DNA of 29,605 nucleotides from Kipferlia bialata (taxonomy: Eukaryota; Fornicata). The position numbers were made by a program, and so were the translations under genes. Each line of letters opens with the position of its first letter. Within the stretch, counting starts at the first letter, position 1. Where the stretch lies: NCBI GenBank assembly GCA_003568945.1, contig BDIP01000035.1, forward strand, positions 6,487 through 36,091. The letters are read 5' to 3'. This document shows positions 10,147-22,690 of this stretch, piece by piece. The notes below the pieces were generated by a model. It worked only from the letters and a program-made list of their open reading frames with translations, did no database searches and was not told the origin of the DNA.

Positions 10147-10287
10147 GCATGACATTTTACGTTATGTCTCAGCGTCTACGCGTCTCAGCGTCTCATTAGT
10201 CTACCCACGCCATGCAAGTAGGAGGGCCATTATTACCCAGGCACTGTTGTATTGAAAGACGATGGCATTGAGACGCAGCCCATTCAA

Positions 10288-10300
10288 CACATTCAATGTG
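10288..10300. promoter_or_regulatory. Perfect palindrome, 6-1-6
   Basis: CACATT-C-AATGTG in the kelch intergenic region. This is the weakest of the set, since 6-bp arms are the most likely to arise by chance. Confidence 0.35.
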
Positions 10301-10342
10301 ACATTAGTTGACCTTGATGTTGCGCTTGAACCCAAAAGTGTG

Positions 10343-10357
10343 ATTCACACTGTGAAT
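10343..10357. promoter_or_regulatory. Perfect palindrome, 7-1-7
   Basis: ATTCACA-C-TGTGAAT in the kelch intergenic region, the same geometry as the neighbouring sites with a different sequence. Confidence 0.45.
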
Positions 10358-10430
10358 GGTACATTTGTAACCTCAACTAGACAGAATCTCCTAGCTGGCA
10401 GACATTCACCCCATATACAAGTCTGATACT

Positions 10431-10445
10431 GGTCTGAGTCAGACC
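10431..10445. promoter_or_regulatory. Perfect palindrome, 7-1-7
   Basis: GGTCTGA-G-TCAGACC in the kelch intergenic region. Confidence 0.45.
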
Positions 10446-10797
10446 GTAGCATCACCTGTATCAACCATCCAATATGTCGATGAGTTTGAAAACTCTATCT
10501 GATATCTCAATGCATATGATGTATATGATGTATGGGATGTATATGATAGAGCATTACTGAGGTGATGGTCTTCTTACTGCACATGTTGTTTTGCATCAGC
10601 GTTAACCGGGGTAGATGGAGGGAGTAGGCAGACTCTGCAGCGGAGAGAGCATATGTTCCAACAAGAATACATATAGTGATCATACTTTGAATGTTGTTCT
10701 CTGTTCAACAGCATCTGTTGTATATGCAAAGCATTCAAGTTCATAGATCCAGCTAAATGCGTCGTACTCTAATGATCAGAAATTCTCTGATTTATGA

Positions 10798-10814
10798 AGT
10801 CTCAGCCTGAGACT
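10798..10814. promoter_or_regulatory. Perfect palindrome, 8-1-8, downstream of kelch-like gene B
   Basis: AGTCTCAG-C-CTGAGACT lies about 40 nt past the stop of the minus-strand gene. It could mark the 3' end or belong to the same site family as the upstream palindromes. Confidence 0.45.
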
Positions 10815-10851
10815 CAGGGAGTATCACAATGTGAAGATATGCTGGCTGAAT

Positions 10852-11727
10852 CTAACCTAGACTAGACCCTATACGTGACACTTCCAGTACAAATGCCCTT
10901 TTGGAGTGTGTTATCACTAGGACCCTGTCATCACCGAGCACACATGCAGTTAGGACCCTCTCTTTTGTGGATGAGCCCAAAACACTCCCGATGGGTCCAA
11001 GGTCCAGGCACTCACCAGATATCCTATCATGCACTCTTAAAACCGGCCTGGAGCAATTGGGTATCTCCAGAAGTGTCCTTTCTAAAGGGAGGAGTATTCT
11101 GGGAAGCCCGTCGTGATGGTTATTGTCTGTGAGTGTCTCAGCCTCGTCGTGTTCTGTTCTCTGACTGTACAGGCGTTGCTGAGGACCTCGTCCCGCGTAC
11201 CAGTACCACTCCTCTGCCCCAGTTACTACACGATGCAGACACTCACGTGGGTGGCCGGCCACCTCACTCCACTCTCTGGTCTCTGTGTTGTAGAGCATAG
11301 TGACATGATCGACTCGGAACCATAGACACTCGTCAATGATGCCTCTGCCGTTTAGATGTCGCATCCGTTCAGTCTGGTCTGTCAGAGTCTCCAGGACCCT
11401 CCAAGTCTCTGTGTCTAGAGACAGAGCCCATATAGCCCCTTGGCAAACCCCAGGTGGGGCAACCGTCTTAGCATATACCACACCCCATATACGACCTATA
11501 GGGTGGCACTGCGGCTTTGGACACATTAGAGGGTGTATATCGACTGTGTCGTCACTCTGTAGAGTCACTATGAATGGGAAGAGTGAACTACTAGTGACTG
11601 GGAACCCGGTAGGTAACCTAACACACAGTGCCTGGCTGTGACCTATGGGGTGGAGGTACATTGACCATTCAAACACACTCCAGCTTATCTCTGTAGCGTG
11701 TATCTGGATAAGAGGCTCTAGTGTCAT
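10852..11727 (-). CDS. Intronless kelch-like repeat protein, paralogue B
   Basis: The open frame from 11808 encodes 318 residues. The Met at 11727 (291 residues) aligns with paralogue A, so I prefer it. Shared blocks with A, in order, are LEP-IQ--ATEI, HPIGHSQAL (A: HSLGQNQAI), PIGR--G-VYAK, WALSLDTETWRVLETL, IIDECLWFR, LYNTETREWSE, GAEEWYWY, LLPLERTLLEI and KRAFVLEV. Two clear kelch-type strands (residues ~105-125 and ~155-170 from 11727) suggest a beta-propeller-like fold. The C-terminus (RIGSSLG) is longer than in A because a one-base difference just before the end moves the stop. Function is unknown; the tandem arrangement implies local duplication followed by considerable divergence. Confidence 0.8.
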   Translation of the reverse strand: MTLEPLIQIHATEISWSVFEWSMYLHPIGHSQALCVRLPTGFPVTSSSLFPFIVTLQSDDTVDIHPLMCPKPQCHPIGRIWGVVYAKTVAPPGVCQGAIWALSLDTETWRVLETLTDQTERMRHLNGRGIIDECLWFRVDHVTMLYNTETREWSEVAGHPRECLHRVVTGAEEWYWYAGRGPQQRLYSQRTEHDEAETLTDNNHHDGLPRILLPLERTLLEIPNCSRPVLRVHDRISGECLDLGPIGSVLGSSTKERVLTACVLGDDRVLVITHSKRAFVLEVSRIGSSLG

Positions 11728-11843
11728 ATTATGTGAAGTAGAGGGTAAAGAGTGGAGTAGTACAGTAATGGTTCGTACTGATTCCATACTGTTGGATGAG
11801 GACTTCACTTCAACAAAGATGGTTTCTCATGTACTGAGTGAGG

Positions 11844-11860
11844 GCCTCAGAGTCTGAGGC
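11844..11860. promoter_or_regulatory. Perfect palindrome, 8-1-8
   Basis: GCCTCAGA-G-TCTGAGGC is the first of three adjacent palindromes upstream of kelch-like gene B, 36 nt from the upstream ATG and about 117 nt from the preferred one. Confidence 0.5.
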
Positions 11861-11861
11861 A

Positions 11862-11878
11862 GACTGACACTGTCAGTC
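11862..11878. promoter_or_regulatory. Perfect palindrome, 8-1-8
   Basis: GACTGACA-C-TGTCAGTC is separated from the previous palindrome by a single base. Confidence 0.5.
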
Positions 11879-11888
11879 AATTGCTGTA

Positions 11889-11917
11889 CTCATTAGTGGT
11901 GAGTCACCACTAATGAG
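11889..11917. promoter_or_regulatory. Perfect palindrome, 14-1-14
   Basis: Arms CTCATTAGTGGTGA and TCACCACTAATGAG surround one G. It is the longest member of the cluster and far beyond chance expectation. It would form a cruciform or bind a symmetric dimer upstream of kelch-like gene B. Confidence 0.65.
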
Positions 11918-12113
11918 GACTGTAGAGTAAACGAATTGCTGTAGACGGCCTCAGATGACCCAAGGTGCGAGGCATATTTGATTGCTACAGGAACACTGTT
12001 TAAGTGATTGGTTCTGATATGTCTATGTGTTTATCTGATACGATGGATAATTCCTGCCGCATACATATGTTGCATCTATTGTTGCATCTATTGTCTAGTG
12101 TCTATCGTTGCAT

Positions 12114-15100
12114 CTAGCAGTTGAGGGTGAGTGCGCTCTCTCTCCTCCTGCCCCTAGTGGCTGCACTCAGCCGACCCCTAACGGGCAGAATGCCCCAGTT
12201 GCCAGGGTTGGTGTGCAGCAGCACATACCTGGGGTTGAGAGTGTATATTCAATAATTATACAGTAACGCATCTAGTAAATTCTGTAATATATATCGGTGT
12301 GCAGCAATACATACCTGGGGGTGAAATTAGGGTATGAAATTTCTATACAGTAGAACACAAATTAGTATATATGGTAACGTACACATTGGAGTGGAGCAGC
12401 AGTACCTCGGTGGGGGATGGTGACTTATGTAATGGATATCTACTTTCCAATACTATGTTCATGTATTCAACAGCCTCACCTGTCTCCTTTGTGAAGCTTG
12501 GGCAGGGGTCTCTCTCTCTCCCTGTCTCTACCCCTCAGGGTCTTACTGAGGGGCCTACCCACCCTGGCACCCCTGGGAGTGGGTGGCAGAAGACACATAC
12601 CACATACGTACTAGAGAGTATAGCATACACATTCAATGGAATAATGACGTTATGACTGTGAAGACGCACCTGTGATCCACCACCACGAGTGACCACTCTC
12701 TCTCTCTCTCCCTCTCCCCGGCTATCTCCCCCTCCAGGGGTACTGCTAGATCGGAGTACTCTGTCTCACATGCCGCAAAGGGGAGGGAGGGTGCACTGCT
12801 TACAGCATCCACAGCTGAACTAGTAGCACTACTACACCCATCTACAGTGACAGAGGGTGATGTCTCTGTGTGTGTGTCAGAGTCTGCTCTGGAGGCCTTC
12901 TCTCTCTCTGCCTCTCTCTCTCTCCTCTCCTTGGCCTTCTGTCTCAGAGACTCCTGCCTCTGCCTGGGGGTCAAACAGAATAGAATGACATGTAAAAGAC
13001 TGTAAGAAAGTATGGGGGTCAGTCTAGGCTAGTTTCTTGCACGCACCAAGGTATTGGGTTGACTCACTCCACTGTGTCGAATGGATCTCCCATCCATGTA
13101 CCATTATACACATGTAGACATATAGTTATACATATACATGTATACTTTGTGTATCTCACCTGACTGTGTCGAATGCCTGTACACACACATTAAAAAATAT
13201 AAATATATATATGAATATAGTCACATGATGTACACTACCTGACTGTGTCGAATGCCTGTCCCTGGTCACTACACATACATACATATATAGATATACATAG
13301 AGACCCATATAGTTATACACACAAATATGGTGCATCCCACCTGACTGTGTCGAATGCCTGTCCCACCCTAGTCACTATGCTCAGACAGGACTCAGGGGCC
13401 TGGGGGGTGAGGTGGCTGCACAAAGAATACATGTATGTTCATGTAAATATCCACTCTTACCTCCGCTGTCCCCCCCAACTGTAACAATCACTATATATAT
13501 ATATACAACTGTACATAGATACACATACTGGAAGTCAGAGAGTGTCTACCCACCTCCTGTGTCCCCCCCACCGTCACTATGAGTGGGTGGCCAAACAGAA
13601 TGGCACCTGACCCGTACTGAGTCATGGAAACACTCCTAGGGGTGAGGAGAGACAGTCGTGCACTCTACATATACACCAATATATACCCCAGAATAGATAA
13701 AACATCACCCGTACTGGGTCATGGACCAACTCCTAGGGGTGAGGACAATAGAAATGGCGTAGAAACTCCACAATCGTATAGCCGTTCACGTACTATCAAT
13801 ATTGTACATAATGACACATGTACACCCACCTGTGCCGCATCGCTGTGGGGAAGGACCCGTGGTGCAGGATGATCTAGGGGGTTAGGAGGGGTGCGTGAAT
13901 ACATATATATATCAAGACTACATGTCAAGGCCAGGGTAGGGAAGAGAGGATGCATCCAAAATCACTCGGTTAGAAAGAGGTATAGAGAAGGTACATGCGA
14001 TGAGAGCAATTGAACACACACACACACACACACACACACACCTGGCGTCTGTGGTGATGGACCTTGGGCTTGTCAGCCTTCTCTGTCTTCTCCGCAGTGC
14101 TGGTACCAGCCTCACCCCCGGGGGCATCGCCGGCCTGGGCCTTCTTGGCCTGGTCCTCTGCCTCTCTCTCCCCCTCTTCACCTAGACTAGTGCTCCTCTT
14201 CCCACTCACAGCAGGGGTCTCTCTCTTTCTCTCCCCTACCTCTCCATCTCCCTCTGCCTTAGTAGGAGTGAGTGTCTCCGCACTGGGTAGAGTGTCAGCC
14301 AGAAGGGTCGGGGGGCGGTGCTCCTCAGCCTCATTATGCTCAGCCTCTCTCTCTCCCTTTGTCTCTGTCTCTGTCTGTGTGGGAGGTGTGCTCTGGGACT
14401 CAGCGGCAGGGGTGTCCTATAGATGAGATACTGATAACCCACTAGTATAATACACTACATACCCATATACTTCCATTTAGAAGTATAGACCAATACACTA
14501 CATACCCCCGGTGTGACTGGGTCCGACACCGAGACAGGTGCAGAGACAGTGGCAACGGGTACGAGGTGAGGGTGGATGGGGGGCTGGGGTAAGGACGCGT
14601 ATTGCAGCACAAATCTTGAGAATATAATGAAGTCAGATCAGATGTATGGATACGTATATGCACATATATGTTGATATCCACCTATACACTCAGATACATA
14701 CGGTGACATAGACATACACACCTTGTGGGTAACTGGGGCAGTCTCTGCCGCAGCCAATGTGTCTGGAAGGTAAGAGGGAAAGGAGGTAATATACATATTC
14801 AAGAGGCGTTACAGTACGACAGAGGAGCTGGTAAATATGTGCTGAAACACGGATGTTAATAACACAGACACACTATCTTTGTATTTACAGTTGTATATAC
14901 ATACACTCCATACCTCCCTCTGTGGGTGGCAGTGTCTCCAGGGCAGGGTGGCCATACTCGGCCCTGAGGGGTGAGGTAATGGTTAGATGGGTATATATGT
15001 GTATATATCATGCAAAGATATTGTATTTGAATACCATACTCAGCCCTACTGATTGAAGGGAGACACATAGTGTTCATAGCATGTACAACAGTACAAACCA

Positions 15101-18100
15101 ATACATACATTCATACCTATAGAATGGGCTTAGGCACCCTCTAACTGCCTCTGTGAGTGTGACATCTGCCATTGAGGGGGTCAGGAAGCGCATGATACGG
15201 CCAGAGGTGTCAGCAGCCACCATGTATCTGAGTGTTAGTGTATATTATGAATACATGCATAAACATACAGTAGCATTAGTATACTAGTGACAGGGCCAGA
15301 AGAGTCATCATGTACCTGAGAGTGAGTAAATGCATATACATAGTGACGTATTGATATTATGAATAACCACTCACACTGATACTTGAGTCAAAACGATGTT
15401 CATAGGGTGTGAGATAATACATACGGTGCATACTTAGTGCACATGACATAAACGAACCTGATGCTCTGCGTGTCATACTCATCCACACTCTCTCCCTCTC
15501 CCTCTCCCTCTCCCTCTCTCTGTCTCTTCCTCAACAGACCATCCTGTCTCAGTCTCTCAATGACACCAGCGTACAGATGCCTCAGCCTGGCGTCCTTTCT
15601 ATGGTTAGACAAATATACATCAATACTATACCGTCATAACACACATAGTACATATACTCTCATCTCTATGACTGGATGTCTCAGTCTGGCGTCCATCCTA
15701 TGGTTAGAGTCATGTAAATATAGCGGTGTATGTACAGAATATTGGGAATTATGACTATATGTATACATACCTAGGCACCAGCACTGTGATGTCACCAATG
15801 GGTAGAGGAAATATATATATATATATATGAATATATATATCTACCACACCATACCTAGGCACCAGCACTGTGATGTCACCAATGGGTAGAGGAATATATA
15901 CAACTACAGGTATATATACATGTACGAATGAATAAGTCCATCCATATATACCTAGGCACCAGCACTGTGATATCCCCGATCGGCAAGGGATAAGATATAC
16001 TTACACTAGTATAGGTATATATATAAATACATATCTATATATATATCTGTATATCGATATGCATACCTCGGTACCAGCACCGTGATGTCTCTGATGGGTA
16101 GGGGCTCCTCTCCAAACCATACAACACGCACTGGGAGTGAGAAGACAGGTATACAGGAAGACACTCTAAAAATATATAAGTACATTGTATCTATTAGTAT
16201 TTATCCAGAATATTTCATGTCATCAATAGTGTGTATACATACATACCTGGCGTGGTGTGTGTGTACACGGCCGGGGGCACGGTGAGTCTGCGATAGAACA
16301 GACGGTACGAGCCATAGGAGCCCCTGGGGTTAAGGATAAAAATATGTAGTTAATCTATCCAACATGGGTGGTCGCATCCCCAACCTGAAGAAGGTAGCGA
16401 GTGTGACTGGTGGCTTCACCCAAAACATGGTCTCTCTCTGAATATACACGCACATAAATATGAGTGAATATATACTCCTACCTGAGGAACGTGGCGAGTG
16501 TGACTGGTGCCCTCTTCCCCCACACCCCCTCCTCTGTCCTATCCAGGGTGTCTAGAGGCATGTCTGATGCCTGTACAGATCTGTACTGGGATATAGGGGT
16601 GTACTTGGTCATGCCGTAGGTGTCCTGAGGGTGAGACATCGTATATATATGTATATATATACTATCAAAATATATATGTATATATAATCGCCACATTATG
16701 TATGTGGTCATCCCATAGGTGTCCTGAGAAGTATCAGCATCGGCGTATGACAGAGAGATAGAAATACATTAGTATAGCAGTATGGTAACACACACTCTCA
16801 CACACACATATATATAGTGCACTTGGTCATGTCATAGGTGTCCTGGGGGTGAGATATTATAGATATCTCTATATTATATTGTATATAGACATTCCATATA
16901 TATATTGTATTTGGTCATACCATAGGTGTCGTGGGGGTGAGACTACAGAATGTAGGTATATCACATAATATATAGGCTATATTTATATATTGTGCATATA
17001 GATGTAATATAGTGTAGTATTTGATATGGGGGTGTACTTGGTCATGCCATACGTGTCCTGGGGTGAGATATCAGCCGATGGTATAGAGAATGTGCATATA
17101 TACACATCTCCATATTTGGTTGCGTGAAGAGTATCAATATAGACACACATATGTATTGACATTTACATATACACCCATGTGGATAGATATCTCTACCCAC
17201 CTGGCTGAGTGTGTAGAGTATGACTGGGTCTGCTGTGTCAGGGAGAGCATCGGGCCTGGGGGTGAGGACACAGGTATCTCTGCATACATATGATACATCT
17301 AAGAAGGGGAGAAAACATCTATCAAGTATGTACCAAGTATATACTTAGTATATGAACCTCAGGTATCGGCTCAAGGGTGGAGGAAAATAGCGTTATGTGT
17401 ATGAATAGAGTATATACCTCATGCACGTTGCCGTGGCTGCAGGGGGGATGAGGTGTATATAGGATAAAGCACATGCTCAGTATATACACACATATATATA
17501 TATAGTATAATAACAGTATACACACCTCATGCACGTAGATGTGTCCCTCTGCATGTATGGTGGTATCTCTATATCCTCAGGTACAGTCAGGGCACCAGGT
17601 AGAGTGGCACCTGGGTAAGAGAGATACCCTATATAACACTATCTGTATATACATATAGCAATGTATATATAGCTAGTAGAGTATAGGTACAGTCAGGGAG
17701 AGTGCTACCTGGGTGAGATGGGCTATGGGTAACGATATAAGGAGTATAGTGGTTCATGTACTCGATCTACAACATGGCACTGGCAGCACTTCCAAAGAAT
17801 ACAGTATATAGTCATTTGGCAGATACTTTCTATATCCTAAGTACCGTATTGTAAAACATACACATTGAAAATACATATCTCCAAACTGTGTACGGCTACA
17901 CCCCTACCTATCTGGCTGCAAAGGTCGGCTGTGACACTAGGCACTGTATCACTCCTAAGGGGTCAGAGAAGCATGACTAAGCGTCATAGTACGTATACAT
18001 ATGTATGATATATGGACCATATATATACATTTCCATATATATACATTTCCATATATATACATTTCCATATTGAATGCGTACTCAGTAAATGAATATACCT

Positions 18101-21100
18101 CAGCGCTGACACCGTGAGCGTCTAGAAATACATGATACTTATATATATATAAACACACTAACATAATGTATAGTATATATATATCTCTGTGTGTATATAC
18201 CTCAGAGCAGACACCGTGAGAGTGGGCAGGGGTGTGGACATACACATGATATATATATATATATATACATACATATTGTACATACCTCAACGCAGACACC
18301 GTGAGGGTGGGCAGGGGTGTGGACACAGTAGGGGTGGATAGTGCAGAGAGGTCAGTGGACAGCATCAGGTGGCGCTCCTTGGTGCTGGGGTAAGAGACAC
18401 AAGAAATAGTTCACAGTGTTCATCGGTATTGATTATGTGTGTGTTGTCATGGAGTAGTAAACACATGCTGATTGTATTAGGTTGGTACTGGGGGGATAGA
18501 CATGTAAATATAAGAACAAATAGTGCGTACCTCTATTGTACATGGGTATTCACATAGAGGAGCACAGATGTATACATGTACATGGACATGGACCCCTTTT
18601 GCATAGGTAGTGGTATATATATACCTATAGAATGTATATACCGTGTACACACACATGCATATATACATATACATGTATTTATAATGCGTATGCATATACC
18701 TGTACATGGCCCCTGTCTGCACGTACATGTCCTCCAGGGGGGATACAGTCAGTCTCACTCTGGCACTGCCTAAGGTAAGGGGGAGGGGGGCGGGAGAGGT
18801 TACACCCAATGCATTGTTTGTACTGAAGTACAATCATCGCCATAATACAACAAAAGCTTCCACCAATAGTATGTATATTAATGCAATATCCACCTAATAT
18901 ATATATATGATCCTGGTAACGAAGATGGCGAAGATAGAACACACAATTACATTCCAATCTTCTCAATATCTATATGATTCATGCAACAGTATGCTATATA
19001 CTATTGTACTGCTATATACTATTGTACAGTATGCTATATACTATAGGTACATTCATACACATACACTCACCCATCAAGTATGCCCCTGGCACCGAGGGCG
19101 GGAGTGATGCTGACCTCAACAAGGCAGTCTCAGAGGGAGAGTACATACCACCCTTGCCTAGTATGAACAAAAGGGGTGTAGAGGGGGAGAGAGAGAGAGA
19201 GAGATACTACACATACCCGGCATCAGGTTGTTAGCCAATAGACTCAGTGCTGTGTCTGCCTCATCTCTTGTGCTCACAGTCTCTCTCTCTCCCTCTCTCT
19301 CTCCCTGTGTAGCTGTGACCTTGAGGGTATCTAGAGTCTCACTGGCCGGGGTCTCTACCTCTCCCTCTCCCTCTCCCTCTCTTTCTCCCTGTGTCTCTGT
19401 GTCGTATACAAACTGGGCACACAGGATGTCGCCAGTCCTGAGAAGTGAGACGTGTTGTGAGACACACCATGTAATAGTAGTATACAACACGTGTGTGCCT
19501 TGGCCAATTCAAGAAAATCCAATTGTCATGACCGAAACGAATGGTGTATATGATAGTATACCATATGTGTATTCCGTCATGTCCTATGCACACCTGATGT
19601 GACTGGTGAGTAATGTGTACAATTAACTTCTGAATGTCTATACCTGATGTGACTAGTAAGAGGTCTCTCCTCCAGCAGTACCCTAGTCAGGTATGTGCTG
19701 TTGCACTCTAGGTACAGATCAATGGCAGCAGACTTGGCACGGGTCAGGATGGACTGGGATAAGAGAATATACAGTTAGTAATATGATATGTATGTAGTAT
19801 ACATATAGCTATCAACATATAGGGTCACGACGGACTGGGGTAAGGTTTGCAGGAGTAATATGTAATTACACCTGGCACCTCTTGTTCCACTGTCCCAAAT
19901 AGTGTCATGAACTTGTGTGTCATGTGTCATATATACATAGCGTTATATACATACATATGTCATATTACAAATCCACATACATGTGCAAAATGCGAAAAGT
20001 AGCCAGTGACAAAACTCTTCAATAAACACCTCTGTCTCATACTATGGTGTCGGGCACACAAAGCACTAGAGTACCAGAGAGCAACACAATATAGACCACA
20101 CTGCATACCTCTGTCTCCTCTTGTCCCAGTCTACTAATAGCACATATACAAATATATATGTAAATGAAAAGGGGTATAGAATACAAATCTACTCTTCACT
20201 GCATACCTCTGTCTCCTCCTGCCCCAGTCCCTCTCTTACACACTCTGTCCACATATATATAAATATATATGTGTATGTACATGACAACACAGGTACGGTT
20301 GGTATAGGGTTCGCATATTGCAAATGCTAATCATGTACCTCTGTCTCCTCTTGGCTCAGTCCCTCCTCCACACACGTGGCAGACAGGCCCCACCTGGGGT
20401 GAGAGGGAAAGGTTGGGACAGTATATGCATGTAGATATAGGTATGTGTGATCATACGTACATCAGGAGTGCCCTGACATGCCCTATGGAGTGACTGACAG
20501 CAGGTGAAGGGGGCAGGGAGAGGGTGTCCAGGAAGCGTATCCTCCTGTACTCCACAGCCATACTGACACCCCCGGCACCTGGGTTAGATATGAGTATATA
20601 TATGTAGATAGAGAGAGAAAAATATAGAGGCATACCCCCGGCACCTGTGTTAGGTGTGTGTATATATATGTATAGATATATATAGAGAGATAAATATTGA
20701 GTCTACATCCATACCCCTTGTACCTGTCTCAGAGGCAGTGTCACTCTCTGCATCTGCCTCTGCCTCTCCCTCTGCCTCTGCCTCTGCCCCCTTCTCACCC
20801 CCTGCCCTTGGTACCACAGGGGAGAGTGACTCGTCATGGTCATCGGTGGTCACGAACTCGTCTTCTCTCTCTCCCTCTAGCCCCTCATGCCCCTCTCTCT
20901 CCCCCTCTCCACTGACCCTAGATGCATTCACCTCCATGTGGGTACGGAGCTCAGGTGAGACAACCTCAAAGCCGGTGGAGTCTCCAGCAACCTCTGACTC
21001 TGGCTCTATCTGAGTGTCTCTCTCTCCCTCTGCCTCTCCCTCTCCCTCTGTCTGTCTCTCTGGTACCTCAGGGAAGTATCCCTTGATAAGGACACGCACA

Positions 21101-22647
21101 GGGTTGTGGCAGCTGGGGGTGAGATATGTATTAGTACATCATTGTATCAAAGTGAAGATACACTTGTTGTAGATACATAATATTGAAGACGGGGTTGTGG
21201 CATCTAGAGGCTAGTATGTATGAACAATAGGCTCCCTGATGAACACAACTACATACTAATGAAAGATTGAAATATAGCACTGGATAGATACCTCTCCTCC
21301 CTGATTCGCAGTGAGTATAGTCTAAGTATATATATATATAGATATATATACTTATAGATACTTACACATACATATTTCACCAATCTGTACCTCTGCTCCC
21401 TGATTCCCAGTGAGTGAACGTATAGTCCATTCGAATACATGTATACATACATTAATGACTACACCAATATCCTCGTACCTCTCCTCCCTGATACCGAGTG
21501 AGTGCTTGAACCCAGCCACAGCCACAGCCACTCCCTCTCCCTCTGCCTCTCTCTCCTCTATGTATGCAAACAGCCTTCTGCTCTTGAAGGTGGAGGCAGG
21601 CTCGGTCCACTCGTGCCACCTGGGTATTAGAGCTAGCATCGTTACATAATGACAGTACATATGTATATACAATCACATATGACTATAATTATAGATATGT
21701 GTGTATACACAATGTGTATATATATATATATTAAGTGTAGAGGCAGGCTCAGTCCACTCGTGCCACCTGAATGTGAGTAATACACTTAGAACATCAATAC
21801 ATATATACAGATCTTACTGCAAATACAGACATATATATACCTCAGCCTCGTCACAGGTCTGATGCATGCCGCGGGTGCTGTCTGGCCTAGTCTACTGGAG
21901 TACAGGGTGGAGGTGGGCTGGTGGTGCATTCTGGGGTTAGTATGGTAAGAGATACACGAGCACCAGTTGCATAGTACCACACACCTACTTCTCTCGCCCA
22001 GGGTGTACAGCGTGATGGGTGCTCTACCAGTAGTGGCACTAGTAGTACCAACAGTGACCCCACTATCAGACCCTGTCCCTGTGCATGTCACATTGTCATA
22101 GGCACACACTGCAGAACTGGGGGGTTAGGGATGCATGGAATATGAAGTATATATATTAATATGGAGAAATATGTATGTACCTGAATACCCTCACACATTC
22201 TTTCAGATTCCCGTATGATATTGGTGTTTCACTATATATCTCCACCAATCCACACATATATACATATATATCTACACATCTGAATCCCCCCATGCTCTGT
22301 GTCATATTGTAGTGCCAGTATATATTATATGCATACCCCTATATATATATGTCGGCATATACATCAATACATTACTATATATATATGTGTGTGTGTACCT
22401 GAATCCCTCCATGCTCTCTGTCATATTGTAGTGCCACATTGATGTATACACGATATATATGCACCTATACATATACATATACATATACATATATACTCAT
22501 ATATATAGGTATACTCACGTATATGTACCTGAATCCCTCCAAGCTCTCTGTCATGTTGTCGTGTGCATATGCAGTGGACTCGACAGACAGGGCACAGTCT
22601 AGGCCTGGTATTATATACGTCAAAGTGGATATATATATATATATAGA

Positions 22648-22690
<43 letters not shown>

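Larger units (their letters stand above)
10073..10851. other. Intergenic region between the two kelch-like genes
   Basis: About 780 nt with no supported gene. It holds five one-base-centre palindromes (separate entries), a direct repeat of GTCTCAGCGTCT near 10168-10195, and a TATGATGTA-type repeat near 10517-10550. Base composition is balanced, without the TA microsatellites of the introns. Confidence 0.7.
11809..12113. other. Spacer between kelch-like gene B and the protease gene
   Basis: About 305 nt without a supported gene. The part nearest gene B carries three consecutive palindromes (separate entries). The part nearest the protease stop has repeats of TTGCATCTA at about 12070, 12082 and 12108. 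Confidence 0.7.
12114..15598 (-). other. Protease C-terminal region, window exons 36-47
   Basis: Exons: 15458-15598, 15117-15227, 14914-14963, 14722-14762, 14506-14583, 14042-14416, 13830-13873, 13554-13635, 13341-13399, 12670-12963, 12480-12572, 12114-12228. Exon 36 (HLYAGVIERLRQDGLL) corresponds to the helix after the VRVVWF strand in USP7. Exon 41 is a 125-codon charged, probably disordered insert. Exons 43-44 (AILFGHPLIVTVGGTQE, SIVTRVGQAF) parallel the FGIPFLLRIHQGE / VMKRIQSLL block of USP7. The last exons are Arg-rich and end in LTLNC. Confidence 0.83.

Noticed and set aside
12061-12113. TTGCATCTA repeats as a regulatory array
   Set aside because: Only three short imperfect copies downstream of the protease stop; too little to support a function.
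18241-18270. TATA-rich stretches as promoters (many sites)
   Set aside because: They are intronic TA microsatellites inside spliced genes, not next to gene starts.
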